Assembly (NCBI GenBank): GCA_949082785.1
Contig: CARVLU010000004.1
Location: forward strand, 1 to 64,000
Direction of reading: 5' to 3'
Source of the DNA: an uncultured Alphaproteobacteria bacterium
Lineage (GTDB): Bacteria; Pseudomonadota; Alphaproteobacteria; Rs-D84
Length of the DNA stretch: 64,000 nucleotides
How positions within the stretch are numbered: the first letter of the stretch is position 1; each line of letters opens with the position of its first letter. Of this stretch, positions 16,335 to 24,147 are shown piece after piece. The translations under genes were made by a program, and so were the position numbers. The notes beneath the pieces are model-generated. The model searched no databases. It was not told the origin of the DNA and saw only the letters and a list, made by a program, of their open reading frames with translations.

Positions 16335-17717
16335 ATGACATCAAAGTTACGGCGTTGGCTGCTGTTTCTAATTTTCTTGAACGGTTACGTCAGTTTATCA
16401 TTGGAATTGGTTGTGTTGCGCCAATTGGGCTTTTTCGTCGGCAGCAGTGCCGTCATCACCAGCATTATTATGGGCACATTTTTGGGCTTTATGTCATTGG
16501 GTTACTTTCGCGGTGCCAGCATTCGCATCAGAAAGATGGGCGCCAAATCCATCCTGCGCGCCAGCTTTATCATCATCGCGGCAATCGGCGTTTTGGCCGG
16601 CAGTTTTGCATTACTTTCGACATATTTTTCGATTATGTACATGATGGGTATCCGTTCCGGCGTTGTCCAGACGTTTATTTATTCCCTGGTATTTTTATCG
16701 GTGGGCCCGTTTTTGTTCGGTGTCAACACGGCATTACTGTCGCGTTATTTGAATAAATTCAATATTAATTCCACCGGGTCCATTATGGCATGGGACACGA
16801 TTGGTTCGGTCATGGGGTCATTGGCAACCACATTGCTGTTGATGCCGTTTATCGGGGTGAACTATACCATCTTGCTGATTACGGTGCTGGCGCTGGTGGG
16901 GGCATACGTGGCGCGCCCGGCCTGGCACATGATAATCTGGGCGGCGGCGATTTTGATTCCCGCCCAAATTATCAACAGCAATGCGTTTCTGTTGCGCACG
17001 CGCGGCATCTTGGTCAACAATGCCAATTCGACAATTTCGGTTGCGGATTTTGGCACGGGCCGGATTTTATATATGAATGGTCTGCCGATGTCGGTCCATT
17101 ACAAGAACAACCAATCATCGGCCCAATACATTGATTATATCAATCATAATTTTCTGTACAACATGCCGACCGACCGAACGCATGACATTCTGATTTTGGG
17201 TGCGGGCGGATTTACCGCCGGGTTACAGGACACGCGCAACAATTACACATTTGTGGACATTGAACGCACATTAAAAGACATTTCTGAAAAACACTTTCTG
17301 CACCAGAAACTAACCCCGAACAAGAAATTTGTCGTCCAAGACGCCAGCCAGTTCTTGAAAAACACGCCGAACAAATACGACCTGATTATGCTGGACGTGT
17401 ATTCAAATTCGTACCAGGTGCCCGAAGATTTAATCACCGCCGAATTTTTACAGCGCATTAAATCCCGGGTCAAAGACGGTGGCATCGTCATCATGAACAT
17501 GGTCACCAGTCCCAATTTTGCCGACACATACACACGGGTGTTTGACAACACGTTCCACGCGGTTTTTACATCAAACACCACGCGTCAAACGATTGGATAT
17601 TATAACCCGTGGACCGACACGGACCCGGCAAACATCATATATGTTTGGTACAACCGCGGGGATGACAATCGGATATACACGATTAACAAAACGCCCGTCA
17701 TTTATGACCGGTATTAA
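16335..17717 (+). CDS. Membrane-anchored spermidine synthase-like protein
   Basis: 460 residues from ATG 16335 (AAAGGGGAAA upstream). The first ~215 residues hold six or seven hydrophobic spans. The C-terminal soluble domain has ILILGAGGFTAGLQD (nucleotide-binding glycine loop), a VDIER acidic residue after the next strand, VQDASQFL, and DLIMLDVYSN, matching the spermine/spermidine synthase fold. Such fused membrane proteins are common, but whether they make polyamines is uncertain; the canonical double-Asp of the active site is only partly present (D in MLDVY). Confidence 0.75.
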   Translation: MTSKLRRWLLFLIFLNGYVSLSLELVVLRQLGFFVGSSAVITSIIMGTFLGFMSLGYFRGASIRIRKMGAKSILRASFIIIAAIGVLAGSFALLSTYFSIMYMMGIRSGVVQTFIYSLVFLSVGPFLFGVNTALLSRYLNKFNINSTGSIMAWDTIGSVMGSLATTLLLMPFIGVNYTILLITVLALVGAYVARPAWHMIIWAAAILIPAQIINSNAFLLRTRGILVNNANSTISVADFGTGRILYMNGLPMSVHYKNNQSSAQYIDYINHNFLYNMPTDRTHDILILGAGGFTAGLQDTRNNYTFVDIERTLKDISEKHFLHQKLTPNKKFVVQDASQFLKNTPNKYDLIMLDVYSNSYQVPEDLITAEFLQRIKSRVKDGGIVIMNMVTSPNFADTYTRVFDNTFHAVFTSNTTRQTIGYYNPWTDTDPANIIYVWYNRGDDNRIYTINKTPVIYDRY

Positions 17718-17750
17718 AAAACGGGACAAAATGTCCCGTTTTTTCTTACA
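17717..17750. terminator. Bidirectional terminator
   Basis: AAAAACGGGAC/GTCCCGTTTTTT hairpin between convergent genes ending at 17717 and 17746. Confidence 0.85.
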
Positions 17751-18327
17751 GATTTTCGTTCACCCAATCCCAATTGACCAAGTGGTCCAAGAACGCGTCA
17801 ATAAATTCCCCACGCCGGTTTTGATAATCCAGATAATACGCATGTTCCCACACGTCCAGCGTCAACAGCGGTTGAATCCCGTGCACCATGGGCGTGTCCG
17901 CATTGGACGTATTGACCAGTCGCAGCTTTCCATTATCCCGCACCAGCCACGTCCACCCACTGCCAAACACCGCCAGGGCGGCTTCCTTGAAATCGGCCTT
18001 GAACTTGTCCGCGCCACCGAACGCATCGGCCACGCGCATGGGCACATCACCCCCGCCGTCCGCCCGCAGACACCGGAAAAAGAACGCGTGATTAAACACC
18101 TGGGCCGCATTGTTAAAGATTTTTTGCGCACTGCCATCGACCACCGATTGAATGATAATATCGGCCAACGGCTTTTTTTCATACTTGGTTCCCGAAATCA
18201 GTTTGTTCAGATTATCGATATACGTCGCCATATGACGCCCGTAATGGTAATGCACGGTTTCGGCCGACATGTGGGGCGCCAACGCATCGGGCGCAAACGG
18301 CAATGGGAATTGTTCCAGCTTAAACAT
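17746..18327 (-). CDS. sodB: Superoxide dismutase, Fe type
   Basis: 193 residues, standard length. Dismutates superoxide in the cytosol. Iron ligands are visible in SAETVHYHYGRH (first His), NHAFFF, and DVWEHAYYLDYQ (Asp and His). The Fe-type marker Gln in NNAAQVFNH is present and the Mn-type Gln after GSGWTWL is not seen. No signal peptide. An oxygen-defence gene in an otherwise fermentative-looking region. Confidence 0.93.
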   Translation of the reverse strand: MFKLEQFPLPFAPDALAPHMSAETVHYHYGRHMATYIDNLNKLISGTKYEKKPLADIIIQSVVDGSAQKIFNNAAQVFNHAFFFRCLRADGGGDVPMRVADAFGGADKFKADFKEAALAVFGSGWTWLVRDNGKLRLVNTSNADTPMVHGIQPLLTLDVWEHAYYLDYQNRRGEFIDAFLDHLVNWDWVNENL

Positions 18328-18422
18328 GTTATCTTACTCCTTTGGGATGGTATGCAATGATTGTGTCGTGGCGGGCCGCAAAACACAACAGGAAGATTTG
18401 GCAAAAAATAAATAAAAACTGC

Positions 18423-18451
18423 TTGCGCAAAATGCGTGTGGTTTCTATAAT
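18423..18451 (+). promoter_or_regulatory. Promoter of the thioredoxin-like/cvpA pair
   Basis: TTGCGC, 17 bp, TATAAT, followed by GCGAGGAG ribosome site and ATG at 18482. The same TTGCGC -35 occurs before tRNA-Trp and virB8. Confidence 0.75.
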
Positions 18452-18481
18452 CGGGTTAAGAAAAAAGCGAGGAGAAAAAAC

Positions 18482-19048
18482 ATGAAAAAATCCACATTAA
18501 TGTCCACGTTGGCCGCGATGACGATGGTGGGCACCGCATCTGCCGCCGACGTTGTTCTGTATTATTCCCCGTCGTGCCCGCATTGCCACCACGCCCGCGA
18601 ATTCATCAGCCAGCAATTGGTTTATGAATTCCCGATGATTGATGTGGACGCGGTCAACGTAATGACCCAGGAAAACCTGCCCCTGTTCCAGGCGGCATTG
18701 GAAAAATGTAAATATGAATCTGGTGGCGTTCCGGTGATGGTCATCGGCGACAAATGTTTCCAGGGCTATGCCGATTTCATGCAGGATGAATTGCGTGACG
18801 CGGTTTCCGCGGATTTAAGCGAATCACAGCGCAAAGACGCCGCTGAAAACCGTGCCGCCATGGAATCGAACGCCGACGAATTCCGCGCGAAAAATTCGGA
18901 CCGTGCGAACGCGGTTGTCGAACGCAGTGCCACACTGGAAAAAAAAACTGAACGCAGCCCTGTGATTTATTTCTATGGCCTGTTGGTTGTGCTGGTCGCG
19001 GCATTGGGCTTTGTTTTGATTAAGAAAGATAACAAGAAAAAGAAATAA
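18482..19048 (+). CDS. Membrane-anchored thioredoxin/glutaredoxin-like protein
   Basis: 188 residues. A signal sequence (to SAADV) is followed by a redox motif YYSPSCPHCHHAREF (CPHC at ~33-36) typical of thiol oxidoreductases, and a cis-Pro segment GGVPVMVIGDKC. A charged helix (~110-155) leads to a single C-terminal span (IYFYGLLVVLVAALGFVLI) and a Lys-rich end. It probably faces the periplasm and could service the many Cys-rich exported proteins of this window (inference). Confidence 0.75.
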   Translation: MKKSTLMSTLAAMTMVGTASAADVVLYYSPSCPHCHHAREFISQQLVYEFPMIDVDAVNVMTQENLPLFQAALEKCKYESGGVPVMVIGDKCFQGYADFMQDELRDAVSADLSESQRKDAAENRAAMESNADEFRAKNSDRANAVVERSATLEKKTERSPVIYFYGLLVVLVAALGFVLIKKDNKKKK

Positions 19049-19068
19049 TCCCATAATCGGATAACGCC

Positions 19069-19809
19069 ATGTTTGATTTAACAACATTGGATTATATATA
19101 CGTGGGTGTCATTTTGGCATCCACGATTTGGGCAACCATTCGCGGTGGCATTTACGAAACCGTGGCCACATTGTCGTGGGTTGTTGCCGCGGTAACGGCG
19201 CGATTTGTTTCGCCGTGGCTGGACGGATTATTCCAGAAATGGTTTCATCTGGCCGAATCCACGGTCGGCACATTGGTATCGGCGTATTTCATCGTATTTT
19301 TTGTGATATTGTTGCTGGTTGGATTTATCAACCAAAAACTGCGCGACCGTATCCAGGAAAGCATGATGAAGGTGACCGACCACACCCTGGGGGTTATTTT
19401 TGGTATTATCCGCGGGATTGTGGTAATGGGTTTGGTGTATTGGGCGGCACTGTGGTATTATTCGGATTCGCCGTTCGGTTTGCCGGCGTGGATTGCGAAT
19501 GCACGGACACGTCCGATTATGCAACTGACCGCGGTCAAGATACAGCAATGGTTTATCCCGGGTGACAACAAATTGTTGGCCCGTGACATGACCGGCACAC
19601 GCGAAGCAATGGATATATACAACAACCTGATTAATCCGGCGGTAAAACCCGACACCGTGACGGTAACGGACGCGGCCAAACCGGACACCCCGGCGGCGCC
19701 CACGGAAACCGAAACCGGATACAAAAGTTCGGAACGAACCGCGCTGGAAAATCAGTTGTTACAGATTGAAACGGCGGCCATGGCGACCGACGACGACGTC
19801 ACAGAATAA
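19069..19809 (+). CDS. cvpA: CvpA family membrane protein
   Basis: 246 residues with four hydrophobic segments in the first 150 (LDYIYVGVILAS, ATLSWVVAAVTAR, AYFIVFFVILLLVGFI, IIRGIVVMGLVYWAAL) and the CvpA-typical DHTLGVIFGIIRGI. A Thr/Pro-rich tail follows (PDTVTVTDAAKPDTPAAP). Family members are inner-membrane proteins linked to envelope homeostasis and colicin V production. Lies 21 bp after the thioredoxin-like gene, likely the same operon. Confidence 0.85.
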   Translation: MFDLTTLDYIYVGVILASTIWATIRGGIYETVATLSWVVAAVTARFVSPWLDGLFQKWFHLAESTVGTLVSAYFIVFFVILLLVGFINQKLRDRIQESMMKVTDHTLGVIFGIIRGIVVMGLVYWAALWYYSDSPFGLPAWIANARTRPIMQLTAVKIQQWFIPGDNKLLARDMTGTREAMDIYNNLINPAVKPDTVTVTDAAKPDTPAAPTETETGYKSSERTALENQLLQIETAAMATDDDVTE

Positions 19810-19838
19810 ACAATCCCGCCCAATGGCGGGATTTTTAT
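19810..19838. terminator. Bidirectional terminator
   Basis: ATCCCGCC/GGCGGGAT with TTTTT, between cvpA (+) and the HTH gene (-). Confidence 0.8.
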
Positions 19839-20062
19839 AAATTATTTTTACCACGCTTTATCACCAGCATGGCAAACGCGCCGTGGTAAAATCGGCGCAT
19901 GATGCCTTCGTCAAACAAATCATGCCCGCGTTCACATTTTTTGTAATCTTTCTTGCTCATCTTCAACAATGCGGCGGCATCGGCCACGCTGATACGCAGG
20001 TGTTGGCGCGCACATCGCATAATATTGCCATAGTAATTGGCATCAATTAATAATTTTGCCAT
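19835..20062 (-). CDS. Small XRE-like HTH protein, copy A
   Basis: 75 residues. The middle (RQHLRISVADAAALLKMSKK then KKCERGHDLFDEGIMRRFYH) reads like a Cro/C1-type helix-turn-helix: S-x-A-D-A-A-x-L-L then the E-R-G turn. The C-terminus (AMLVIKRGKNNL) is hydrophobic then basic. It has two close paralogues at 39242 and 42704, differing at about one residue in five from this copy. All three start MAKLLIDANYYG and all lie behind the same leader RNA and terminator. DNA binding is inferred only. Confidence 0.75.
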   Translation of the reverse strand: MAKLLIDANYYGNIMRCARQHLRISVADAAALLKMSKKDYKKCERGHDLFDEGIMRRFYHGAFAMLVIKRGKNNL

Positions 20063-20082
20063 AGTTTAAACTCCTTTTAAGT

Positions 20083-20292
20083 TATAAAAAACACCGCCCG
20101 ACTTTATTGTGGGCGGTTGGAGGTTCAAAGCTATTCGAAGAAATAGTGTGACTTATTCAATATATTCGCCACCCTCCAACCAATGGTTGGAATGTTTTGT
20201 GTCATTACTGACATCTTCGAAAAGGGCTTTGATACCCTACACCGGTTTCCCAATGCAAGGAAAGTATATCGCATCCCACGCGAAGTTTCAAG
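20083..20292 (-). promoter_or_regulatory. Attenuator-type leader RNA, copy A, with promoter and terminator
   Basis: Minus strand. TTGAAA (20286-20291), 17 bp, TATACT (20063-offset -10 at 20263-20268). Leader hairpins: 20240-20255 CATTGG-GAAA-CCGGTG; 20223-20238 AGGG/CCCT; 20200-20213 TGTCA-GTAA-TGACA. Main stem P5: GGTTGGAGG (20173-20181) with CCTCCAACC (20115-20123), enclosing P6 GTGGC/GTCAC with loop GAATATATTGAATAA (20153-20167) and P7 CTATT/AATAG. The terminator ACCGCCC/GGGCGGT plus T tract (20083-20117) shares bases with P5. CCAACC/GGTTGG (20176-20190) is an alternative hairpin. Confidence 0.7.
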
Positions 20293-20317
20293 GAATTTAA
20301 ATTTATTGGTGTGCTTT

Positions 20318-20418
20318 CTGGATTGCCACGCGCGCTGCGCTTGCTCGCAATGACAAGGGTGATTAATTTCCCAGCTATTCATCCCCTTTGTCATTGCGAG
20401 TGAAACGAAGCAATCCAG
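20318..20418. repeat. Palindromic repeat upstream of leader copy A
   Basis: Left arm CTGGATTGCC..GCTCGCAATGACA and right arm TGTCATTGCGAGTGAAACG..CAATCCAG form an interrupted inverted repeat of about 100 bp. It belongs to the widespread GTCATTGCGAG..AAGCAATCCAG repeat type, here placed 27 bp beyond the leader promoter. Confidence 0.7.
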
Positions 20419-20512
20419 TGGATTATGCCGCGCGCATGCGCGCATGACATCAATACCTAGATTCTAGGGTCGCCCCCCAGAATGACAAAGGTGATGAAAT
20501 TCCTGCCCCCCT

Positions 20513-20541
20513 GTCATTGCAAGTGAAACGAAGCAATCCAG
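20513..20541. repeat. Extra half-copy of the palindromic repeat
   Basis: TGTCATTGCAAGTGAAACG then AAGCAATCCAG, a right-arm copy about 95 bp beyond the complete one. The bases between (20419-20512) include CTAGATTCTAG and another AATGACAAAG fragment. Confidence 0.6.
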
Positions 20542-20575
20542 TGAATACAATCCCCGCCACGGGCGGGACACAAAC

Positions 20576-20602
20576 AAAAAATCCCCCATACGGGGGATTA
20601 TC
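20576..20602 (-). terminator. Intrinsic terminator after proS
   Basis: Minus strand: AATCCCCCG/TATGGGGGATT type hairpin followed by TTTTTT, right after the proS stop. Confidence 0.8.
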
Positions 20603-20603
20603 C

Positions 20604-22040
20604 TTAATACGATTTGGCCACAAACACATATGTCGGGTCATTATCATCCAGACAGCGGCGGCTGATTTTATACTTTTCAATCAAACCGTCAAACCGTTCG
20701 TTGGTTGTCATATCGTATTTCAAACGGAAAAACGCAACGCGCCCGGCCGCCAATTCGGATTCCAACGCATCCAAATCCGCAACATTGACAATCATCGTGT
20801 CATTGCGCGCCGCGGCGGCATTGTACATGTCGCGCTGAATCCCGGCCAACATGTCGGATGCGCCCGCCACCAAATCCGCAATCGCGATTGTCTGTTTGGA
20901 TGATTTGCCCAAATCACGACGTGTCACGGTCGCCATGGCGTCCGCCATTTCACGCGCGCCAATTTCCACACGCAGTGGCACGCCACGCTTAATCCATTTC
21001 CACATTTTGTCGGGCGCGCGCATGTCGCACGTATCGACCAATACGCGGATGCCCACCGCCCGCAACTGCTGGCCCACATTTTCGGCAAACGCGTTTAATT
21101 CCGCCGCGTTTTCATCACGGGTAATGGGAATGATAACAATCTGGTACGGTGCAACCGCCGGCGGCAACACCAATCCGTCGTCATCGGAATGCGTCATAAA
21201 CAGCCCGCCCATCATACGTGTGGATGTCCCCCACGACGTGGTCCATGCGTTTTGCAATTTGCCATCGGCCCCCAGATACTGGATGCCGAACGATTTTGCG
21301 AAATGCTGCCCCAGGTCATGCGATGTCCCGGCCTGTAACGCCTTGCCATCTTGCATAATCTGTTCAACGGTATATGTGTGGTCCGCCCCGGCAAAGCGTT
21401 CTTCGGGTGTTTTTTCCCCGCGGATAACCGGAATCGCCAAAACGTCGCGCATATAATCGGCGTAAATACCGTGCATCTTGCGCGCGTCGGCGTTGGCTTC
21501 GGCATGGGTGGCGAATGCGTTATGCCCTTCTTGCCAGTTGAATTCGGCGGTGCGCAAAAACATACGCGGGCGCATTTCCCAACGCATCACGTTCACCCAC
21601 TGATTCAGTTTCAGCGGCAAATCACGATACGACTGGACCCAACGGGACATTGCTTCGCCGATAATGGTTTCGGATGTGGGCCGAATGATGTATGGTTCGG
21701 TCAGTTTCGAATCCGGGTCGGGCTGCAACGTGCCGTCAATCATACGCAAACGGTAATGGGTGACGACGGCGGCTTCTTTCGCAAATCCAGCGACGTGTTC
21801 AGCTTCTTTGTTAAAAAATTCAATGGGAATCAGCAACGGGAAATTTGCGTTTTGAACGCCCTGGGCCTTGATCCGTTTATCCATTTCATCACGCATCAGT
21901 TCCCAAATGGCCCAACCATACGGTTTGATGGTCATGCAACCGCGCACGGGGGAATTTTCCGCCAAATCGGCCGCGGTGATTAAGTTCTGGTACCATTCGC
22001 TGAAATTTTCAGCGCGCGTGGGTGTAATTGCTGTCTTCAT
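20604..22040 (-). CDS. proS: Prolyl-tRNA synthetase, archaeal/eukaryal-like (type 3)
   Basis: 478 residues from the ATG at 22040. Charges tRNA-Pro. Class II motifs are visible: YIIRPTSETIIGEAMSRWVQ, NVMRWEMRPRMFLRTAEFNW-QEGHNAF (motif 2) and GTSTRMMGGLFMTHSDDDGL (motif 3). The short form without the bacterial insertion domain, with the C-terminal anticodon and extra domain ending in YVFVAKSY, marks the archaeal-type ProS3. Its ATG overlaps the olsA stop (ATGA), so translation may be coupled to the lipid genes. Confidence 0.92.
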   Translation of the reverse strand: MKTAITPTRAENFSEWYQNLITAADLAENSPVRGCMTIKPYGWAIWELMRDEMDKRIKAQGVQNANFPLLIPIEFFNKEAEHVAGFAKEAAVVTHYRLRMIDGTLQPDPDSKLTEPYIIRPTSETIIGEAMSRWVQSYRDLPLKLNQWVNVMRWEMRPRMFLRTAEFNWQEGHNAFATHAEANADARKMHGIYADYMRDVLAIPVIRGEKTPEERFAGADHTYTVEQIMQDGKALQAGTSHDLGQHFAKSFGIQYLGADGKLQNAWTTSWGTSTRMMGGLFMTHSDDDGLVLPPAVAPYQIVIIPITRDENAAELNAFAENVGQQLRAVGIRVLVDTCDMRAPDKMWKWIKRGVPLRVEIGAREMADAMATVTRRDLGKSSKQTIAIADLVAGASDMLAGIQRDMYNAAAARNDTMIVNVADLDALESELAAGRVAFFRLKYDMTTNERFDGLIEKYKISRRCLDDNDPTYVFVAKSY

Positions 22041-22867
22041 TTTATACTTCTCTTGTCTTTTAATTCCATATATTTGTCCGATACGATTTTGTGCAGCGTC
22101 GCCGCAATTTCCTTTCTGTCCATGCCCGCCAGTGGCGGCGGCGGCAACACGGTGATTTCCACCATAAATCCCCCCAGAACCATGATATGAAACACCTGGG
22201 AAAAAGCGGACCGTTCGCGCCGGCATTTGGGTCCAAAATCTTGCTTGGCATTATCAAAGTACGCATAATGCTGGGCCATGTCTTCGTCGGAAATCGGGGC
22301 GCCATTGCGATGCCGATAATGCATAACGACAGGTTGGACAGGAACATTTGAATCTTCGATAAAATTGAACAGTGTGCTTTTAAAATTCTTTACATACGCG
22401 CCGTTTGTGGTGGTTCCTTCGGGGAACAGGAACATCGGATAATCCACGCGGTTCATTTCATCCTGGACGCATTTCAACGCATCCATCGCATGCGACGGAC
22501 GCCGGTCGACAAAGATAACCCCGAATTTTTTTGCGACCCACCCAACCAGCGGCCATGATTCAATATCTTTCTTGCCAAAGAAACTGCCGCCAAACGCCAC
22601 CGGGAACGTCGCCAATTCGAACACAGAAATATGGTTGCACACCACCATCAGTGGCCGCATATCCGACAATTTGCCATGCACGCGGATTTTAATCCCCGCA
22701 AAGAACACCAAAATGCCCATAAACACGCGCATATACGCGACCGACATTTTGCCGCGCGGCATCAACAGCAACAGCGGCATCTGCAATAAAATCACCAACC
22801 AAAATGCCGTGAATTTAATGACGCCCCACGTGGTATTAAAGAAGTTTTGCCGTCTGACTTGTGTCAT
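22037..22867 (-). CDS. olsA: Acyltransferase, probable lyso-ornithine lipid O-acyltransferase
   Basis: 276 residues from ATG 22867 (AGGTTTGGA upstream); a longer start would overlap olsB. An N-terminal membrane anchor (FTAFWLVILLQMPLLLLMP) precedes the PlsC domain: NHISVFE (block I; Glu where most have Asp), FFGKKDIESWPLVGW (block II), FPEGTTTNG (block III). Paired with an OlsB-like gene, it should add the second acyl chain to lyso-ornithine lipid; the alternative is a plain 1-acylglycerol-3-phosphate acyltransferase. Confidence 0.8.
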   Translation of the reverse strand: MTQVRRQNFFNTTWGVIKFTAFWLVILLQMPLLLLMPRGKMSVAYMRVFMGILVFFAGIKIRVHGKLSDMRPLMVVCNHISVFELATFPVAFGGSFFGKKDIESWPLVGWVAKKFGVIFVDRRPSHAMDALKCVQDEMNRVDYPMFLFPEGTTTNGAYVKNFKSTLFNFIEDSNVPVQPVVMHYRHRNGAPISDEDMAQHYAYFDNAKQDFGPKCRRERSAFSQVFHIMVLGGFMVEITVLPPPPLAGMDRKEIAATLHKIVSDKYMELKDKRSIK

Positions 22868-22877
22868 ATTTCCAAAC

Positions 22878-23831
22878 CTATTCTTCACCATTTGTCTGGG
22901 CGTCTTCGATATATTCGATGTCGCCGACATCTTCACGCATCAAAAATGAACCGAACGCACGCAACGCCTTGTACGGGCCCGTGACCGGGAACAACACAAT
23001 CTTGCCCAGTGTTTTTATGGCGCCATCTTTGATATCCAGATGTTCGAACGCATTTTCACTGCCGGCGAAATGTTTCTGATACGCGGCGTCGATTTTCTTG
23101 GTCTGCATCATGACAAATACGTCGTAACTGTTGAACGGCGCATCGACAAACACCCCCTTACCGAATGTGGCGCCCAGCCGCAGGTACCCCTTAATCAGCG
23201 GGGTCATTTCCCGGCGTGCGCGGTCTTCGTCAACGAATGCGGGCGGCAAAATATTCATGCGCGACAAACGCTGGTCAACGCCATCGGCAAACTTTTCGGC
23301 CAACACGGTCGGGCGCAAGCTAAGCGGCGCCAGATGATTATAATACAGATATGAAATCGCCTGGGCGGAATCGACGGGATTTTTTCCAACCCACGACGCA
23401 ACACCGAATAAAATGGCAATCTGACGTTTGGCAATATATTCGCCCAGTCCCAGCCACAGCATACGCATCACCAGGCCGTTTTCACGATACGCGGCATCAA
23501 CGCATGCGCGTGACATTTCTGCGATGTTTCCCTGGGCCTTTTTAATCTTGGAAATATTAAATTCAGATTCGGTATAAAACCCGCCCATTTTTTCGGCCGC
23601 ATCGCGGTCGATGATACGATACGTTCCGACGATTTTGTCGCCATGAAACACCGCCATATATTCGGCGAACAAATCGAACGCGTCATATTCTTCGCGCAGA
23701 CTTTTTTGTTCTTCGGTGGCGGACGCGCCTTCTTCTTCGACAAACACGGCATAGCGCAACGCGCGCACCTGTCTGCGTTCTTCTTTGGTTCGGGTCAATC
23801 GCACTTCGTAATCGCGTACCTTGATAGCCAT
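22878..23831 (-). CDS. olsB: GNAT-fold ornithine acyl-ACP N-acyltransferase
   Basis: 317 residues. YEVRLTRTKEERRQVRALRY, then VFVEEEG, KIVGTYRIIDRDAA, FNISKIKKAQGNIAEMSRAC and YLYYNHLAPL match the OlsB/hemolysin-like acyltransferase family, which makes lyso-ornithine lipid from ornithine and 3-hydroxyacyl-ACP. C-terminal ~70 residues extend beyond the usual domain. First gene of the olsB-olsA-proS unit. Ornithine lipids replace phospholipids under phosphate limitation in many alphaproteobacteria. Confidence 0.82.
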   Translation of the reverse strand: MAIKVRDYEVRLTRTKEERRQVRALRYAVFVEEEGASATEEQKSLREEYDAFDLFAEYMAVFHGDKIVGTYRIIDRDAAEKMGGFYTESEFNISKIKKAQGNIAEMSRACVDAAYRENGLVMRMLWLGLGEYIAKRQIAILFGVASWVGKNPVDSAQAISYLYYNHLAPLSLRPTVLAEKFADGVDQRLSRMNILPPAFVDEDRARREMTPLIKGYLRLGATFGKGVFVDAPFNSYDVFVMMQTKKIDAAYQKHFAGSENAFEHLDIKDGAIKTLGKIVLFPVTGPYKALRAFGSFLMREDVGDIEYIEDAQTNGEE

Positions 23832-23996
23832 TTTATTTAATCCTTTGTAGCATATATACCCAAAAGCGTATCAGACAAAGCCGCCATTATCAATCACTTT
23901 TATTTTCCTTGCTTCTGGGCAATGGATGATATAACCTGGGATTAAATGCAGACAATAAAATCTGTACCTTGTCTTCAAACGCAAAGGGAATTTATC

Positions 23997-24089
23997 ATGA
24001 CAAAATCTTTGACTGCCAACTTGTGTAAATATAATTTCTTTATTATGCCTATAAATATGGGATTGTTTGCGCTTGGAATATTGTCCTAG
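23997..24089 (+). CDS. Possible 30-codon leader peptide or small membrane protein
   Basis: ATG at 23997 with AAGGGA 10 bp upstream; 30 residues (MTKSLTANLCKYNFF.. ending MGLFALGILS), hydrophobic at the C-terminus. It lies in the 315-bp gap before the glycan cluster. Only the ribosome site and position support it. I see nothing else clear in this gap. Confidence 0.3.
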   Translation: MTKSLTANLCKYNFFIMPINMGLFALGILS

Positions 24090-24147
24090 TGCGGACAGCG
24101 TCCATACAGTTTATAAACGTAAACGCACAGTACAGGAAAAAAGAGCA

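Noticed and set aside
20318..20541. Palindromic repeats as CRISPR
   Set aside because: Too few units, irregular spacing, inverted arms and no cas genes. I found no CRISPR array in the window.
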